64,000 nt of DNA from Microbacterium sp. KUDC0406 (GTDB lineage Bacteria > Actinomycetota > Actinomycetes > Actinomycetales > Microbacteriaceae), in assembly GCF_021582875.1 (NCBI RefSeq), contig NZ_CP091138.1, positions 496,001 through 560,000 of the forward strand, written 5' to 3'. Below the pieces are notes generated by a model. That model had not been told where the DNA came from, did no database searches, and was given only the letters and a program-made list of their open reading frames with translations. Positions 10,613 to 20,393 of the stretch are shown piece after piece (within the stretch, counting starts at the first letter, position 1; each line of letters starts with the position of its first letter). The translations under genes and the position numbers were made by a program.

Positions 10613-12279
10613 TACGAGCGCTCCTCCAGCAGGGCACGGACGGCGGCTTCGAGCTCGGCGACGGCGGTGCGTGCAGCATCCGCGTCGTCGGCCCTGGCGT
10701 CGATGTACACCTTGAGCTTCGGCTCGGTGCCGCTGGGGCGCACGATCACACGCGACCCGTCGGCGAGGCGGTAGCGCAGCACGTCACCCGCGGGCATGCC
10801 GGATGCCCCGGCGGCGAGGTCCTCGGCTGATGCCACGGACCGCTGTCCGAATGCTGCGGGCGGCGTCCGCCGCAGCGATGCCATGAGCCCCGCGATCACG
10901 GAGAGGTCGTCCACGCGGATCGACACCTGACCGCTCGCGAACCAGCCGATCTGCTCGGCGAGCTCGTCCAGGAGCCCGGCGATCGTCGTGCCGCGCACGC
11001 GGGCGTCGGCCGCGAGACCCAGCAGTGCGACGGCGGCGGAGATGCCGTCCTTGTCGCGCACGGTGTCGGGGTTCACCAGGTAGCCCAGCGCCTCCTCGAA
11101 ACCGAAGGCGATGCCCGGGGCGCGGGAGATCCACTTGAATCCGGTCAGGGTCTCGTGGAAGTCCAGGCCGTGGGCTGCGGCGATCGCTCCGAGACCGGGG
11201 AGGAGACCAGCGAGCACGCCAGCGACGCCCCCGCTGTGCCCTGGGCGGCCTTCGCGGCGCGCAGACCCAGCAGCAGCCCGACCTCGTTGCCGGTCAGGCG
11301 GCGCCAGCCGCCCTCGGACGCGGCATCCGGGATCGCTACCGCGAGGCGATCCGCATCCGGGTCGTTCGCGATGACGAACTCGGCATCCGGCGGCGCGGGC
11401 GCGCTCGAACGCGAGGTCCATGGCGCCGGGCTCCTCAGGATTCGGGAACGACACCGTGCGGAACGTGGGATCGGGCTCGCGCTGCTCGTCGACGACGCGC
11501 GGAGCCGGGTAGCCGGCCTTCTTCACCACGCGCGAGAAGGTCTCCCAGCCCACGCCGTGCATCGCCGTGTACACCCAGCGCATCTCCTGCACGCCCAGCG
11601 GCGCCGGGGCGACGGCGGCGGTGGCGACGACGTACGCCTCGACCAGGTCCTCGCCCGCGGTCTCGTAGGCGTCCGAGCGCGGCAGTACGGAGACGTCACC
11701 GGCATCCGCGACCCGCTGGATCTCGGCGGCGATCTCGGCGTCGGCGGGTGCGACGATCTGCGATCCGTGGTCGGCGCCGCCGAGGTACACCTTGTAGCCG
11801 TTGTCGTTCGGCGGGTTGTGGCTGGCGGTGACCATCACCCCGGCATCCGCGCCCAGGTGCCGCACCGCGAAGGCGAGCACCGGGGTCGGCAGCAGGCGGG
11901 GGAGCAGGATCGCACGCAGACCGGCGCCCGCGAACAGCTCGGCGGAGTCGAGAGCGAATCGGCGCGAGTTGCGGCGGCCGTCGTAGCCGATCACCACGGT
12001 GGGTGTGCCGGTCGAGCGGTTCTTCAGGTAGGCGGCGAAGCCGGCCGCCGCCTGCGACACCAGCACCCGATTCATCCGGTTGCTGCCGGCGCCGAGGGCG
12101 CCGCGCAGACCGGCGGTGCCGAAGGCGAGCCTGCCGGCGAACCGGTCCGAGAGGTCAGCGACCGCGGCGGCGTCGCCGGAGGCTGCGCGCGTGATCACGC
12201 CGGCGAGCTCGTCTCGCGTCTCCGAGTCCGGGTCCTGCCGAAGCCAGGCGCGGGCCGTGGCCAGCAGTTCGGCGTTCAC
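10612..12279 (-). CDS. Phosphoglucomutase/phosphopentomutase-type phosphosugar mutase (two compensating frameshifts)
   Basis: About 555 residues. The N-terminal half is a clear alpha-D-phosphohexomutase: the active-site serine in VTASHNPPNDNGYKVY and a C-terminal phosphate-binding VIVRPSGTEPKLKVY. Between about 11,198 and 11,392 the open frame is wrong: it reads a Cys/Arg-rich stretch, while the shifted frame gives EFVIANDPDADRLAVAIPDA, which holds the magnesium loop DPDADR. One shift is at GGGG 11197-11200 (one base missing), the other near 11388-11394 (one extra, or two missing). They cancel, so the frame stays open but the metal site is lost as written. Sequencing error is the simplest reading. 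It lies next to the nucleoside phosphorylase (ATGA overlap), so pentose-phosphate interconversion in nucleoside breakdown fits. Confidence 0.85.
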   Translation of the reverse strand: MNAELLATARAWLRQDPDSETRDELAGVITRAASGDAAAVADLSDRFAGRLAFGTAGLRGALGAGSNRMNRVLVSQAAAGFAAYLKNRSTGTPTVVIGYDGRRNSRRFALDSAELFAGAGLRAILLPRLLPTPVLAFAVRHLGADAGVMVTASHNPPNDNGYKVYLGGADHGSQIVAPADAEIAAEIQRVADAGDVSVLPRSDAYETAGEDLVEAYVVATAAVAPAPLGVQEMRWVYTAMHGVGWETFSRVVKKAGYPAPRVVDEQREPDPTFRTVSFPNPEEPGAMDLAFERARAAGCRVRHRERPGCGSPRGSDPGCRVRGRLAPPDRQRGRAAAGSARREGRPGHSGGVAGVLAGLLPGLGAIAAAHGLDFHETLTGFKWISRAPGIAFGFEEALGYLVNPDTVRDKDGISAAVALLGLAADARVRGTTIAGLLDELAEQIGWFASGQVSIRVDDLSVIAGLMASLRRTPPAAFGQRSVASAEDLAAGASGMPAGDVLRYRLADGSRVIVRPSGTEPKLKVYIDARADDADAARTAVAELEAAVRALLEERS

Positions 12280-13109
12280 AGCGCCTCGATCACTCGGGCC
12301 AGCAGCGCCGAGATCACCGGCTCTGCGGCCTGGCCGGCCTCGATCACCTCGGCGTGGCTGAGCGGCGTCTTCTGGATGCCGGCGGCGAGGTTGGTGATCA
12401 GCGAGAAGCCGAGGATCTCCATGCCCGCCTCACGGGCCGCGATGGCCTCGAGTGCGGTGGACATGCCGACGATGTGCCCGCCGATGGCCTTCGCCATCTG
12501 CACCTCGGCCGGGGTCTCGTAGTGCGGTCCGCGGAACTGCGTGTACACGCCCTCGTCCAGCGAGGGGTCGACCGTGCGTGCGACGTCGCGGAGACGCCGC
12601 GAGTACAGGTCGGTGAGGTCGATGAAGGTCGCGCCCTCGAGGGGCGAGTCGGCCGTGAGGTTGATGTGGTCGCTGATCAGCACCGGCTGCCCGGGCTTCC
12701 AGGTCTCCCGCACACCGCCGGCACCGTTGGTGAGGACCATGATCTTCGCGCCGGTGGCCGCGGCAGTGCGCACCGAGTGCGCGACCCGGCGCACGCCGTG
12801 GTCCTCGTAGTAGTGCGTGCGTGCGCCGATCACGAGCACGTTCTTGCCGTCGGGAGTGCGGATGCTGCGCAGCGTCCCGACGTGGCCCTCCAGGGCGGGC
12901 TTCGAGAAACCGGTGACCTCGGTCGCCGGAACGGTCGCGACGGTCTCGCCGATGAGCTCGGCGGCCTTGCCCCAGCCTGATCCGAGCGTGAGGGCGATGT
13001 CGTGGTGAGAGACCCCTGTCAGCCGCGCGATGTCGGCTGCGGCCTGAGCGGCGACCTCGAACGGGTTCGCGTTCGGGTCGTCGAGGGGGTTGGTGAGAGT
13101 GTCTGGCAT
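12276..13109 (-). CDS. punA: Purine nucleoside phosphorylase (trimeric family)
   Basis: 277 residues. Family motifs of trimeric PNP/MTAP-type enzymes are present: TLGSGWG phosphate loop, LTNGAGGVRETWKPGQPVLISDHINL in the base/ribose site region, and GPHYETPAEVQMAK. It splits inosine and guanosine (with phosphate) into base and ribose-1-phosphate. It lies upstream of and overlaps the phosphosugar mutase gene, so the pair can convert nucleosides to ribose-5-phosphate. Adenosine deaminase at 1.9 kb supplies inosine. The start is 83 bases from the divergent lpdA-like gene, so the promoter must lie in that gap. Confidence 0.93.
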   Translation of the reverse strand: MPDTLTNPLDDPNANPFEVAAQAAADIARLTGVSHHDIALTLGSGWGKAAELIGETVATVPATEVTGFSKPALEGHVGTLRSIRTPDGKNVLVIGARTHYYEDHGVRRVAHSVRTAAATGAKIMVLTNGAGGVRETWKPGQPVLISDHINLTADSPLEGATFIDLTDLYSRRLRDVARTVDPSLDEGVYTQFRGPHYETPAEVQMAKAIGGHIVGMSTALEAIAAREAGMEILGFSLITNLAAGIQKTPLSHAEVIEAGQAAEPVISALLARVIEAL

Positions 13110-13192
13110 GAGTCCACTCTAGGAATGTGCGGGCCGCGCTGCCAGCTTCCGGCTGTGTGCGGGCTCTCCCGCGTACTGCGAGAATGGTACTC

Positions 13193-14632
13193 ATGGCTCA
13201 TTCCCCCTTCGCGAACAGGCAGAGCGTCGCCGTCCTCGGCGGCGGCCCCGGTGGTTACGAGGCAGCGCTCGCCGCAGCCCAGCTGGGGGCCGACGTCACC
13301 CTTGTCGAGCGGGTGGGAGTCGGCGGCTCCGCCGTCCTCACCGACGTGGTGCCCTCGAAGAGCCTGATCGCCACCGCCGACGCCGCAGTCGCGATCTCCG
13401 AGGCATCCGATCTGGGCGTGCAGTTCTACGCGAAGGGCGAGCGCGGCAAGCCGCTCAAGCCCGAGATCGCGATCAACCTCGCCGCGGTCAACAAGAGGCT
13501 GATGGCGCTCGCCGGGCAGCAGTCCGAGGACATGCGCACGGCTCTGCTGGATGCCGGGGTGAAGATCCTCTCCGGTCACGGGCGCCTCGACGGGCACAAC
13601 GCGATCGTCGTCTCGACGGCGGTGGGCGGCACGGACTTCGACCGTGTCGAGGCCGACACGATCGTGGTGGCTGTCGGCGCCGCACCGCGCGAGCTGGACT
13701 CGGCCAAGCCGGACGGCAAGCGCATCCTCACCTGGACCCAGCTGTACGACATGAAGGCGCTCCCCGAGCACCTCATCGTGGTGGGCTCGGGCGTCACCGG
13801 TGCCGAGTTCGCCTCGGCCTACATGAACCTGGGTGCGAAGGTGACGCTGATCTCCAGCCGCGACCAGGTGCTGCCGGGTGAGGACCAGGACGCCGCTGCG
13901 GTGCTGGAGCGGGTGTTCAAGCGCGGCGGCATGCAGGTGCTCTCCAAGTCGCGCGCCGACAAGGTCGAGAAGTCCGAGGACGGCGTGGTGGTCACGCTCT
14001 CGGATGGTCGCACCGTCGAGGGCAGCCATTGCCTGCTCGCCGTCGGGTCGATCCCGAACACGCGCGGCATCGGGCTGGAGGAGGCGGGCGTCGAGCTCAC
14101 CGAGTCCGGGCACATCCGGGTGAACAAGGTGGCTCGCACCGCCGTGTCGAACATCTACGCGGCCGGCGACTGCACGAACTTCTTCCCGCTCGCGTCCGTG
14201 GCCTCGATGCAGGGCCGCACCGCGGTCTTCCACGCACTCGGTGACATCGTGATCCCGCTCGAGCAGCGCAGGATCACGGCGAACATCTTCACCGCCCCCG
14301 AGATCGCGACGGTCGGCTACTCCGAGAAGGACGTGCAGGACGGCGTGATCGAGGGCATCGTGCACAAGCTGCCGCTCGCCGCCAACCCGCGGGCGAAGAT
14401 GATGGGCATCAGGGACGGCTTCGTGAAGCTGATCGCCCGGCGAGGATCCGGCACGATCATCGGCGGTGTGATCGTCGCGCCGAAGGCATCCGAGCTGATC
14501 TACCCGATCGCCGTGGCGGTCGAGCGCCGGCTCACCGCCGACCAGGTGTCGCGCGTGTTCGCCGCGTACCCGTCTCTTTCGGGCAGCATCACCGACGCCA
14601 CGCGGGCGATGCACCAGGTCGCGACGTCCTGA
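13193..14632 (+). CDS. lpdA: NAD(P)H-quinone dehydrogenase, LpdA-like flavoprotein
   Basis: 479 residues of the pyridine nucleotide-disulfide oxidoreductase fold: GGGPGGYEAA FAD motif at about 15-24, VVGSGVTGAEFA NAD(P) motif at about 197-208, YAAGDCTN second FAD motif. The redox disulfide that defines dihydrolipoamide dehydrogenases is missing: the segment reads VGGSAVLTDVVPSKSL with no cysteine pair. The C-terminal HxxxxE pair is also not present. This is the pattern of mycobacterial Rv3303c (LpdA), which reduces quinones. The ATG at 13193 was chosen over upstream in-frame codons because the protein then begins directly before the FAD motif. Confidence 0.87.
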   Translation: MAHSPFANRQSVAVLGGGPGGYEAALAAAQLGADVTLVERVGVGGSAVLTDVVPSKSLIATADAAVAISEASDLGVQFYAKGERGKPLKPEIAINLAAVNKRLMALAGQQSEDMRTALLDAGVKILSGHGRLDGHNAIVVSTAVGGTDFDRVEADTIVVAVGAAPRELDSAKPDGKRILTWTQLYDMKALPEHLIVVGSGVTGAEFASAYMNLGAKVTLISSRDQVLPGEDQDAAAVLERVFKRGGMQVLSKSRADKVEKSEDGVVVTLSDGRTVEGSHCLLAVGSIPNTRGIGLEEAGVELTESGHIRVNKVARTAVSNIYAAGDCTNFFPLASVASMQGRTAVFHALGDIVIPLEQRRITANIFTAPEIATVGYSEKDVQDGVIEGIVHKLPLAANPRAKMMGIRDGFVKLIARRGSGTIIGGVIVAPKASELIYPIAVAVERRLTADQVSRVFAAYPSLSGSITDATRAMHQVATS

Positions 14633-14640
14633 CCTCGACG

Positions 14641-14690
14641 CTTCGACAGGCTCAGCGACCCAGGTGGTCGGGTCCCTGAGCCTGTCGAAG
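14641..14690. repeat. Inverted pair of the CCCTGAGCCTGTCGAAGGG-type repeat
   Basis: CTTCGACAGGCTCAG at 14641-14655 is answered by CTGAGCCTGTCGAAG at 14676-14690, giving a long hairpin between the convergent lpdA-like and carboxylase alpha genes. The 15-base arms are perfect. It belongs to a repeat family found at four other places in the window and may act here as a bidirectional terminator. Confidence 0.8.
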
Positions 14691-14692
14691 GG

Positions 14693-16459
14693 TCAGCTGA
14701 TGGTGAGCAGCTGGTGCCCGGCGGCGACCGTGGCGCCTGCGTCGGCGCTGATGTTGCCGATCACGCCGTCCTTGTGGGCCTGCAGCGGCTGCTCCATCTT
14801 CATGGCCTCGAGCACCACGACCAGGTCGCCCTTGACGACCTGCTGTCCGTCCTCGACCGCGATCTTGACGACGGTGGCCTGCATCGGCGACTTCACCGCG
14901 TCGCCGGAGGCACCGGAGTTCGCCGTGGTGGCGTGGCTGCGGCGCGACGGGGGCACGGCCGGCGGGCGCCCGGCGGTGCCGGATGCCACGGCGACGCGGT
15001 CGGGCAGGCTGACCTCGAGGCGCTTGCCGCCGACCTCGACGACCACCGTGTGGCGCCCCGGAGCGGGCGCCGGGTCATCGAGCTCGCCGTCCCAGGCGGG
15101 AATGTCGTTGACGAACTCGGTCTCGATCCAGCGCGTGTACACGCCGAACTCACCGTTCTCGGCGGTGAAGGCGGGGTCGCGCACGACCTTGCGGTGGAAC
15201 GGCAGCACGGTCGGCATGCCGGAGACCTCGAACTCGTCGAGGGCGCGGCGAGCGCGCTCGAGCGCCTCTGCACGGTCGCGGCCGGTCACGATGATCTTCG
15301 CCAGCAGCGAGTCGAAGGCGCCGGAGACCTGGTCGCCGGCGGTCACGCCGGAGTCGAGCCGGATGCCGGGGCCGCCGAAGGTCTTGAAGACGTGGATGGG
15401 GCCCGGCTGGGGCAGGAATCCGCGACCCGGATCCTCGCCGTTGATGCGGAACTCGAAGGAGTGTCCCTGCGGCTCGGGGTCGGCGTAGTCGATGGTGCCG
15501 CCGGCGGCGATGCGGAACTGCTCGCGCACCAGGTCGATGCCGGTGACCTCCTCGGACACCGGGTGCTCGACCTGCAGGCGGGTGTTGACCTCGAGGAACG
15601 ACACCGTGCCGTCGGCGCCGATGAGGAACTCGCAGGTGCCGGCTCCGACGTAGCCGACCTCCTTGAGGATGGCCTTGGAGGCCGCGTACAGCAGGTCGTT
15701 CTGCTCCTCCGTCAGGAACGGCGCTGGGGCCTCTTCGACGAGCTTCTGGTGCCGGCGCTGCAGCGAGCAGTCGCGGGTGGAGATGACGACCACGTTGCCC
15801 TCGGCGTCGGCCAGGCACTGCGTCTCGACGTGCCGGGGCTTGTCGAGGTACTTCTCGACGAAGCACTCTCCGCGTCCGAAGGCGGCGACCGCCTCGCGGG
15901 TGGCGGACTCGAACTGCTCGGCGACCTCGTCCAGCCGGCGGGCGACCTTCAGGCCGCGACCGCCGCCGCCGTAGGCGGCCTTGATGGCGATGGGAAGGCC
16001 GTGCTGCTGCGCGAACGCGATGACCTCGTCGGCGCCGTCGACGGGCCCCGGGGTGCCGGGGGCGAGGGGAGCGCCGACCTTCTCGGCCACGTGGCGGGCC
16101 GTGACCTTGTCTCCCAGTGCCTCGATGGCCTCGGGAGACGGGCCGATCCAGATCATGCCGGCGCCGATGACGGCGCGGGCGAACTCGGCGTTCTCGGCGA
16201 GGAAGCCGTAGCCGGGATGTACCGCGTCGGCTCCCGCTCGGCGGGCGACCGAGAGGATCTTGTCGATCTGCAGGTAGGTCTCCGCGCTCGTGGACCCGTC
16301 GAGGGCGTAGGCCTCGTCGGCGAGTCGCACGTGCATGGCGTCCCTGTCCTGGTCGGCGTACACGGCGACGGAGGAGATCCCGGAGTCCCGGGCGGCGCGG
16401 ATGATGCGTACGGCGATCTCGCCGCGGTTCGCGATGAGCACCTTGGCGATATCAGGCAT
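14693..16459 (-). CDS. Acyl-CoA carboxylase alpha subunit (biotin carboxylase + biotin carrier)
   Basis: 588 residues from the ATG at 16459 ([19 protein letters not shown]). Order: biotin carboxylase N-domain, ATP-grasp with the glycine-rich [12 protein letters not shown] loop, catalytic region ending [17 protein letters not shown], a linker, then the biotinyl domain with the attachment lysine in VLEAMKMEQ about 35 residues from the end. It carboxylates its own biotin, and the carboxyl group is passed to acetyl- or propionyl-CoA by a beta subunit. The matching beta and epsilon subunits are at 21.7-23.5 kb. It is the AccA3-like shared alpha chain used for malonyl- and methylmalonyl-CoA in actinobacteria (inference). 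Confidence 0.93.
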   Translation of the reverse strand: MPDIAKVLIANRGEIAVRIIRAARDSGISSVAVYADQDRDAMHVRLADEAYALDGSTSAETYLQIDKILSVARRAGADAVHPGYGFLAENAEFARAVIGAGMIWIGPSPEAIEALGDKVTARHVAEKVGAPLAPGTPGPVDGADEVIAFAQQHGLPIAIKAAYGGGGRGLKVARRLDEVAEQFESATREAVAAFGRGECFVEKYLDKPRHVETQCLADAEGNVVVISTRDCSLQRRHQKLVEEAPAPFLTEEQNDLLYAASKAILKEVGYVGAGTCEFLIGADGTVSFLEVNTRLQVEHPVSEEVTGIDLVREQFRIAAGGTIDYADPEPQGHSFEFRINGEDPGRGFLPQPGPIHVFKTFGGPGIRLDSGVTAGDQVSGAFDSLLAKIIVTGRDRAEALERARRALDEFEVSGMPTVLPFHRKVVRDPAFTAENGEFGVYTRWIETEFVNDIPAWDGELDDPAPAPGRHTVVVEVGGKRLEVSLPDRVAVASGTAGRPPAVPPSRRSHATTANSGASGDAVKSPMQATVVKIAVEDGQQVVKGDLVVVLEAMKMEQPLQAHKDGVIGNISADAGATVAAGHQLLTIS

Positions 16460-16558
16460 GGGTTTCAGCCTAGCGAGTGTCACCCCGATCCATTTGACGA
16501 CTCTCCACAAGAAAACGTGGAATTCGTGTCGGGATGCCTTCAAACGGCCCGGCAGGGC

Positions 16559-17215
16559 TCATGCGGGGTCGGCCGCGTTCCACAGGTCGGTCCACACCAC
16601 TCCGAGCTCCGCGGCCAGCCGGCGCAGGGTCGACAGCGACATCCCGACCACCGTGGAGGGGTCGCCCTCCACGCGCGTGATGAACGGGCCGCCGAGACTG
16701 TCCACGGTGAAGGCGCCGGCGACGTGCAGAGGCTCGCCGGAGGCGATGTACGCGTCGAGCTCGGCATCCGTGACATCCGCGGCGAAGGTGACCGCCGCCT
16801 CGGCCACCGCATGCGCCTCGGCCGGTTCGTCGCCGGGCCGCACCCGGAACACCGAGTGCCCGGAGTGCAGCACGCCGGTCTCACCGCGCATGCCCTGCCA
16901 GCGACGACGCGCCTCCTCCGGCGTGTGGGGCTTGCCGTACACCTGCCCGCCGAGCGCGAACATCGAGTCGCCGCCGATCACGAGGCCGTCGAAGCCCGGG
17001 TCCTCCTCCCTCAGCCGACGCACGACATCGGCCGCCTTCGCGCGGCCCAGCAGCAGCACGAGCTCGTCCGGTGCGAGCGGAGCGCCGCGCTCGGCCTCGG
17101 CCGCTGCGGCGACGGCATCCTCGTCGACACCGGGGGAGCGGGTCTCCGGTTCGATGCCCGCCTGTCGCAGCAGCATGAGGCGGGCGGGGGATGTCGAGGC
17201 CAGGCAGACGCGCAT
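16559..17215 (-). CDS. maf: Maf-like nucleoside triphosphate pyrophosphatase
   Basis: 218 residues starting MRVCLASTSPARLMLLRQAGI, with the Maf motifs ASxSPxR at the N-terminus, GGDSMFALGGQVYGKP (GxD metal site) around residue 81, and DAYIASGEPLHVAGAF...DSLGGPFI in the C-terminal half. Maf proteins hydrolyse non-standard or modified nucleotides such as m5UTP or dTTP/UTP. The start was set at this ATG because a much longer frame reads antisense through the next gene. It ends 99 bases before the carboxylase alpha start on the same strand. Confidence 0.88.
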   Translation of the reverse strand: MRVCLASTSPARLMLLRQAGIEPETRSPGVDEDAVAAAAEAERGAPLAPDELVLLLGRAKAADVVRRLREEDPGFDGLVIGGDSMFALGGQVYGKPHTPEEARRRWQGMRGETGVLHSGHSVFRVRPGDEPAEAHAVAEAAVTFAADVTDAELDAYIASGEPLHVAGAFTVDSLGGPFITRVEGDPSTVVGMSLSTLRRLAAELGVVWTDLWNAADPA

Positions 17216-17245
17216 GCCCTCCACGGTATCTGGGAAGATCGAGGG

Positions 17246-18475
17246 ATGACCTCCTCCGCGGGCGACCTGCTCGATCTCGACATCACCGGTTTCGCGCACG
17301 GCGGCACCGCCATCGCCCGCCATGAGGGCCGAGTCGTGTTCGTCGCGGACGCGATTCCCGGAGAACGGGTGCGGGCACGGATCACCGAGGCGTCGAAGCC
17401 GTCGTTCTGGCGCGCCGACGCCGTCGAGGTGCTCGAGGCGTCGCCGCACCGCCGCGCGCACATCTGGCCGGAGGCGGACATCTCGCGCGACCCCGCAGAC
17501 CGGGTCGGCGGCGCAGACCTCGGTCACATCGACCTCGGCCACCAGCGGGTGCTCAAGCGCCAGGTGCTGCAGGAGGCGCTGGACAAGTTCGCCGGTGCGG
17601 GCCTGCAGGCGCCAGAGGTCACGGGCCTCGATGAGGGCGACGGCACCGGATGGCGCACGCGCATGACCCTGCACGTCGATGACGCCGGACGCGTGGGGCC
17701 GTACGCCGCCCGCAGCCACCGCGTGATCGAGGTCGACTCGCTGCCGCTGGCCCGGCCCGAGCTCGCCGAGGCCGCTGGCGCCCTGGTCGGCACGCCCTCC
17801 GCCGGACGCATCCTGTTCATCGAGCCGGCGGACGGCCGCGCACGCGTGCTGCCTCGACCTGACCGTCAGGTCCGTTCGCGGCGCGGTGCACGCGCCCATC
17901 GCGCCGAGCCCGAGGTCATCGTAGAGCGCGTCGGCTCGCGGGAGTTCCGCCTCGACGTGGACGGCTTCTGGCAGGTGCATCCGCTCGCCGCCGCCACGCT
18001 CGACGCCGAGGTGCGCGCCGCTCTCGAGGAGCGCGTCGATCCGGATGCCACGCACTTCGACCTCTACGGCGGTGTCGGCCTGTTCGCCGCCGCGCTCGCC
18101 GACCTCGGCGCCGCAGACGTCGTGACCGTGGAATCCGATGCCCGTGCGACCGCGCATGCCGAGCAGAACCTGGCGCCGCTGGACGTGCAGGCGGTCACCG
18201 CCCGTGTCGACCGCTTCCTGGCATCCGTCCCCTCCGGCAGCCGGGCAGGCACGATCGTGCTCGATCCGCCGCGCTCCGGAGCGGGGAAGGCCGTCGTCGA
18301 GGGCGTGCACGGTCTCGCGCCGGAGGCCGTCGTGTACGTCGCCTGCGACCCGGTCGCGCTCGCCCGGGACCTCGGAACGTTCCGTTCCCTGGGCTGGCAG
18401 GCCGATCGTCTGCGGGCCTTCGATCTGTTCCCGCATTCGCACCACTTCGAGACCGTGGTTCGTCTGACGCGCTGA
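17246..18475 (+). CDS. TrmA/RumA-type RNA (uracil-5-)methyltransferase
   Basis: 409 residues. An N-terminal TRAM-like beta domain (DLDITGFAHGGTAIARHEGRVVFV...ERVRARI) occupies residues 8-60. The C-terminal methyltransferase has FDLYGGVGLFAAALA (SAM motif I), LDPPRSGAG (motif IV) and the catalytic cysteine in VYVACDPVALARDL (near residue 372). No cluster of four cysteines for an iron-sulfur centre is visible, unlike E. coli RlmD. It methylates uracil in rRNA or tRNA; which site is unknown. It is divergent from maf with a short shared gap. Confidence 0.87.
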   Translation: MTSSAGDLLDLDITGFAHGGTAIARHEGRVVFVADAIPGERVRARITEASKPSFWRADAVEVLEASPHRRAHIWPEADISRDPADRVGGADLGHIDLGHQRVLKRQVLQEALDKFAGAGLQAPEVTGLDEGDGTGWRTRMTLHVDDAGRVGPYAARSHRVIEVDSLPLARPELAEAAGALVGTPSAGRILFIEPADGRARVLPRPDRQVRSRRGARAHRAEPEVIVERVGSREFRLDVDGFWQVHPLAAATLDAEVRAALEERVDPDATHFDLYGGVGLFAAALADLGAADVVTVESDARATAHAEQNLAPLDVQAVTARVDRFLASVPSGSRAGTIVLDPPRSGAGKAVVEGVHGLAPEAVVYVACDPVALARDLGTFRSLGWQADRLRAFDLFPHSHHFETVVRLTR

Positions 18476-18505
18476 AGCGCGTGGCGCCCTGAGTATTCTG
18501 ATTCC

Positions 18506-19168
18506 ATGAGCACCGTTGCCCTCATCGACGATCACGAGTCGGTACGTCTGGGCCTCGAGGCCGCCTGTCTGCGCGACGGGGAGCAGCAGGTCGTGTTCTC
18601 CGGCGGAACCGTGAAGGACTATCTGCTGTGGCGGACGTCGGCCGGAGCGCCGCCCGTCGACGTCGTCGTACTCGACCTGACGCTCGGCGACGGCACCACC
18701 GTCACCGAGAACGTGGCGACCCTGGTGGCCGACGGCGCGAGCGTGGTGATCCACAGCGTGGCCGACCGTCCGGCATCCGTGCGCGAGGCGCTCGTCGCGG
18801 GCGCGGCGGGCGTGGTGAGCAAGTCTTCGGCCCTCGACGACGTGCTCGACGCGATCCGCACCGTCGCCCGCGGCGACGCCCTGAACAACGTCGAGTGGGC
18901 CAGCGCCGTCGACGGCGACCGCGAGTTCGCCGACGCCCAGCTCTCCACCCGTGAGCGCGAGGTGCTTCGTCTCTATGCCGCCGGGCTCCCGCTGAAGGTC
19001 GTGGCGGAGCGGCTCGGGGTCGCCTACTCCACGGCGAAGGAGAACATCACTCGCATCCGTGTGAAGTACGTCGAGGTCGGGCGTCCGGCGCCGACCAAGG
19101 TCGACCTGCTGCGCCGCGCGATGGAGGACGGCATCGTCGCCCCGGACGGGGCGTCGCGTGGCGGTTGA
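18506..19168 (+). CDS. NarL/LuxR-type response regulator
   Basis: 220 residues. The receiver domain shows the acidic pair in LIDDHESVRLGLE, the phosphate-accepting aspartate in VVVLDLTLGDG (about residue 54), a Ser switch in HSVAD and the conserved lysine in VSKSSALDDV. The C-terminal LuxR helix-turn-helix is LSTREREVLRLYAAGLPLKVVAERLGVAYSTAKENI. It binds DNA when phosphorylated, most likely by the kinase encoded next; the genes overlap by 11 bases. Target genes cannot be inferred. Confidence 0.92.
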   Translation: MSTVALIDDHESVRLGLEAACLRDGEQQVVFSGGTVKDYLLWRTSAGAPPVDVVVLDLTLGDGTTVTENVATLVADGASVVIHSVADRPASVREALVAGAAGVVSKSSALDDVLDAIRTVARGDALNNVEWASAVDGDREFADAQLSTREREVLRLYAAGLPLKVVAERLGVAYSTAKENITRIRVKYVEVGRPAPTKVDLLRRAMEDGIVAPDGASRGG

Positions 19169-20393
19169 CGCGCGCGGCATCCGGGAGGCGTGGAACCAGA
19201 TCCCGTCGCCGGGTGCCGCGGGAGCCGGGCTGGAGCGGTTCACGGGCAACCGGATGGAGCGGATCCTCCAGATCGTGATCGCCCTGGGCTCCGCCGCGCT
19301 GGGCGCACAGGCATTCCTCGGAGCCATCAGCACGCTCTCGAGGCTGGACGCCGCGCATCTGGCGATCCTGATCCTGGTCTTCCTGCCGCTGGCGGCCATG
19401 ATCGTCGCGTGCCTGGTCGGCCGGTTCGTCCGGGTCGCGTGCGGCAGCTTCGCCATCACCTACATGATCGCGCTGCTGCTCTGGCCGGTCGTGGTGATCT
19501 CGGCGGGCCGGGGAGCCGCCGACCAGCCGTGGATCTTCTTCCTGGTGAACATCGGCGTGGTCGCCGCCGTGGCGGCGTTCCCGTTCGCCCTGCAGTTCGT
19601 GTGGGCGGCAGCGCTGCCGCTGGTCTACGGCTGGGTGCGCCTGGTGCAGGGCGGGTTCTCGAAGGAGTACTGGATCACCACGGCGTTCGACGTGACGTTC
19701 ACCCTCATCCTCGGGATGGTCCTCGTGTCACTGGCCTGGATGTTCCGCTCGGTCGCCGCCGGCGTCGACGAGGCGCGGGCGAAGGCCGTCGACACCTACG
19801 CGTCGGCCGCGGCAGCCACGGCGGCGGAGGAGGAGCGCGTCGCGCTCGCCGCGCTCATGCATGACAGTGTGCTGGCGGCCCTGATCGCCGCGGCGCGGGC
19901 CGAGAGCGACCGGGAGCAGGATCTGGCCGTCGGGATGGCGCGGGAGGCGCTCACGCGGCTCGCGAACACCGAGGCGTCGGTGGCGCAGGAGGGCACTGAT
20001 GAGCCGGTGAGCACCACCGGCATCGTGGCCGAGCTGCGCCGCACGCTCTCGGAGCAGGGCGCCGACGCCGTCGTCGAGGAGCGCGGAGAGCCGGGCAGCG
20101 TTCCGGGCCGGGTCGCCCGTGCGCTGGTGCTGGCGGCGCGGCAGGCGATCGGCAACGCACTGACGCACGCGGCCGGCCGGGGACTGCACGTGATCGTCGA
20201 CGCCGAGAGCGGGACGGGTGTCCGCGTGGTCGTCAGCGACGCGGGGCCGGGATTCGATCCGGAGAGCATCGGTGAGGACCGGCTCGGCATCCGCGCCTCG
20301 ATCCTCGCCCGCATGGCCGCGGTGGCCGGCACCGCCGACATCGATTCCGGGGATCAGGGCACGGTCGTCACGCTCGGATGGGAGAGTGCATGA
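19158..20393 (+). CDS. Membrane sensor histidine kinase
   Basis: 411 residues from a GTG overlapping the regulator gene. Residues about 35-205 form five to six membrane helices with no large external domain, so it probably senses a membrane or small-molecule signal. After a helical linker comes VALAALMHDSVLAAL, which takes the place of the usual LHDxxxQ dimerisation histidine. The ATPase domain follows with AIGNALTHA (N box), VSDAGPGFDPESI (G1) and RLGIRASILARM. It is the likely partner of the upstream regulator. The stop overlaps the start of the next gene (ATGA). Confidence 0.87.
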   Translation: MAVDARGIREAWNQIPSPGAAGAGLERFTGNRMERILQIVIALGSAALGAQAFLGAISTLSRLDAAHLAILILVFLPLAAMIVACLVGRFVRVACGSFAITYMIALLLWPVVVISAGRGAADQPWIFFLVNIGVVAAVAAFPFALQFVWAAALPLVYGWVRLVQGGFSKEYWITTAFDVTFTLILGMVLVSLAWMFRSVAAGVDEARAKAVDTYASAAAATAAEEERVALAALMHDSVLAALIAAARAESDREQDLAVGMAREALTRLANTEASVAQEGTDEPVSTTGIVAELRRTLSEQGADAVVEERGEPGSVPGRVARALVLAARQAIGNALTHAAGRGLHVIVDAESGTGVRVVVSDAGPGFDPESIGEDRLGIRASILARMAAVAGTADIDSGDQGTVVTLGWESA

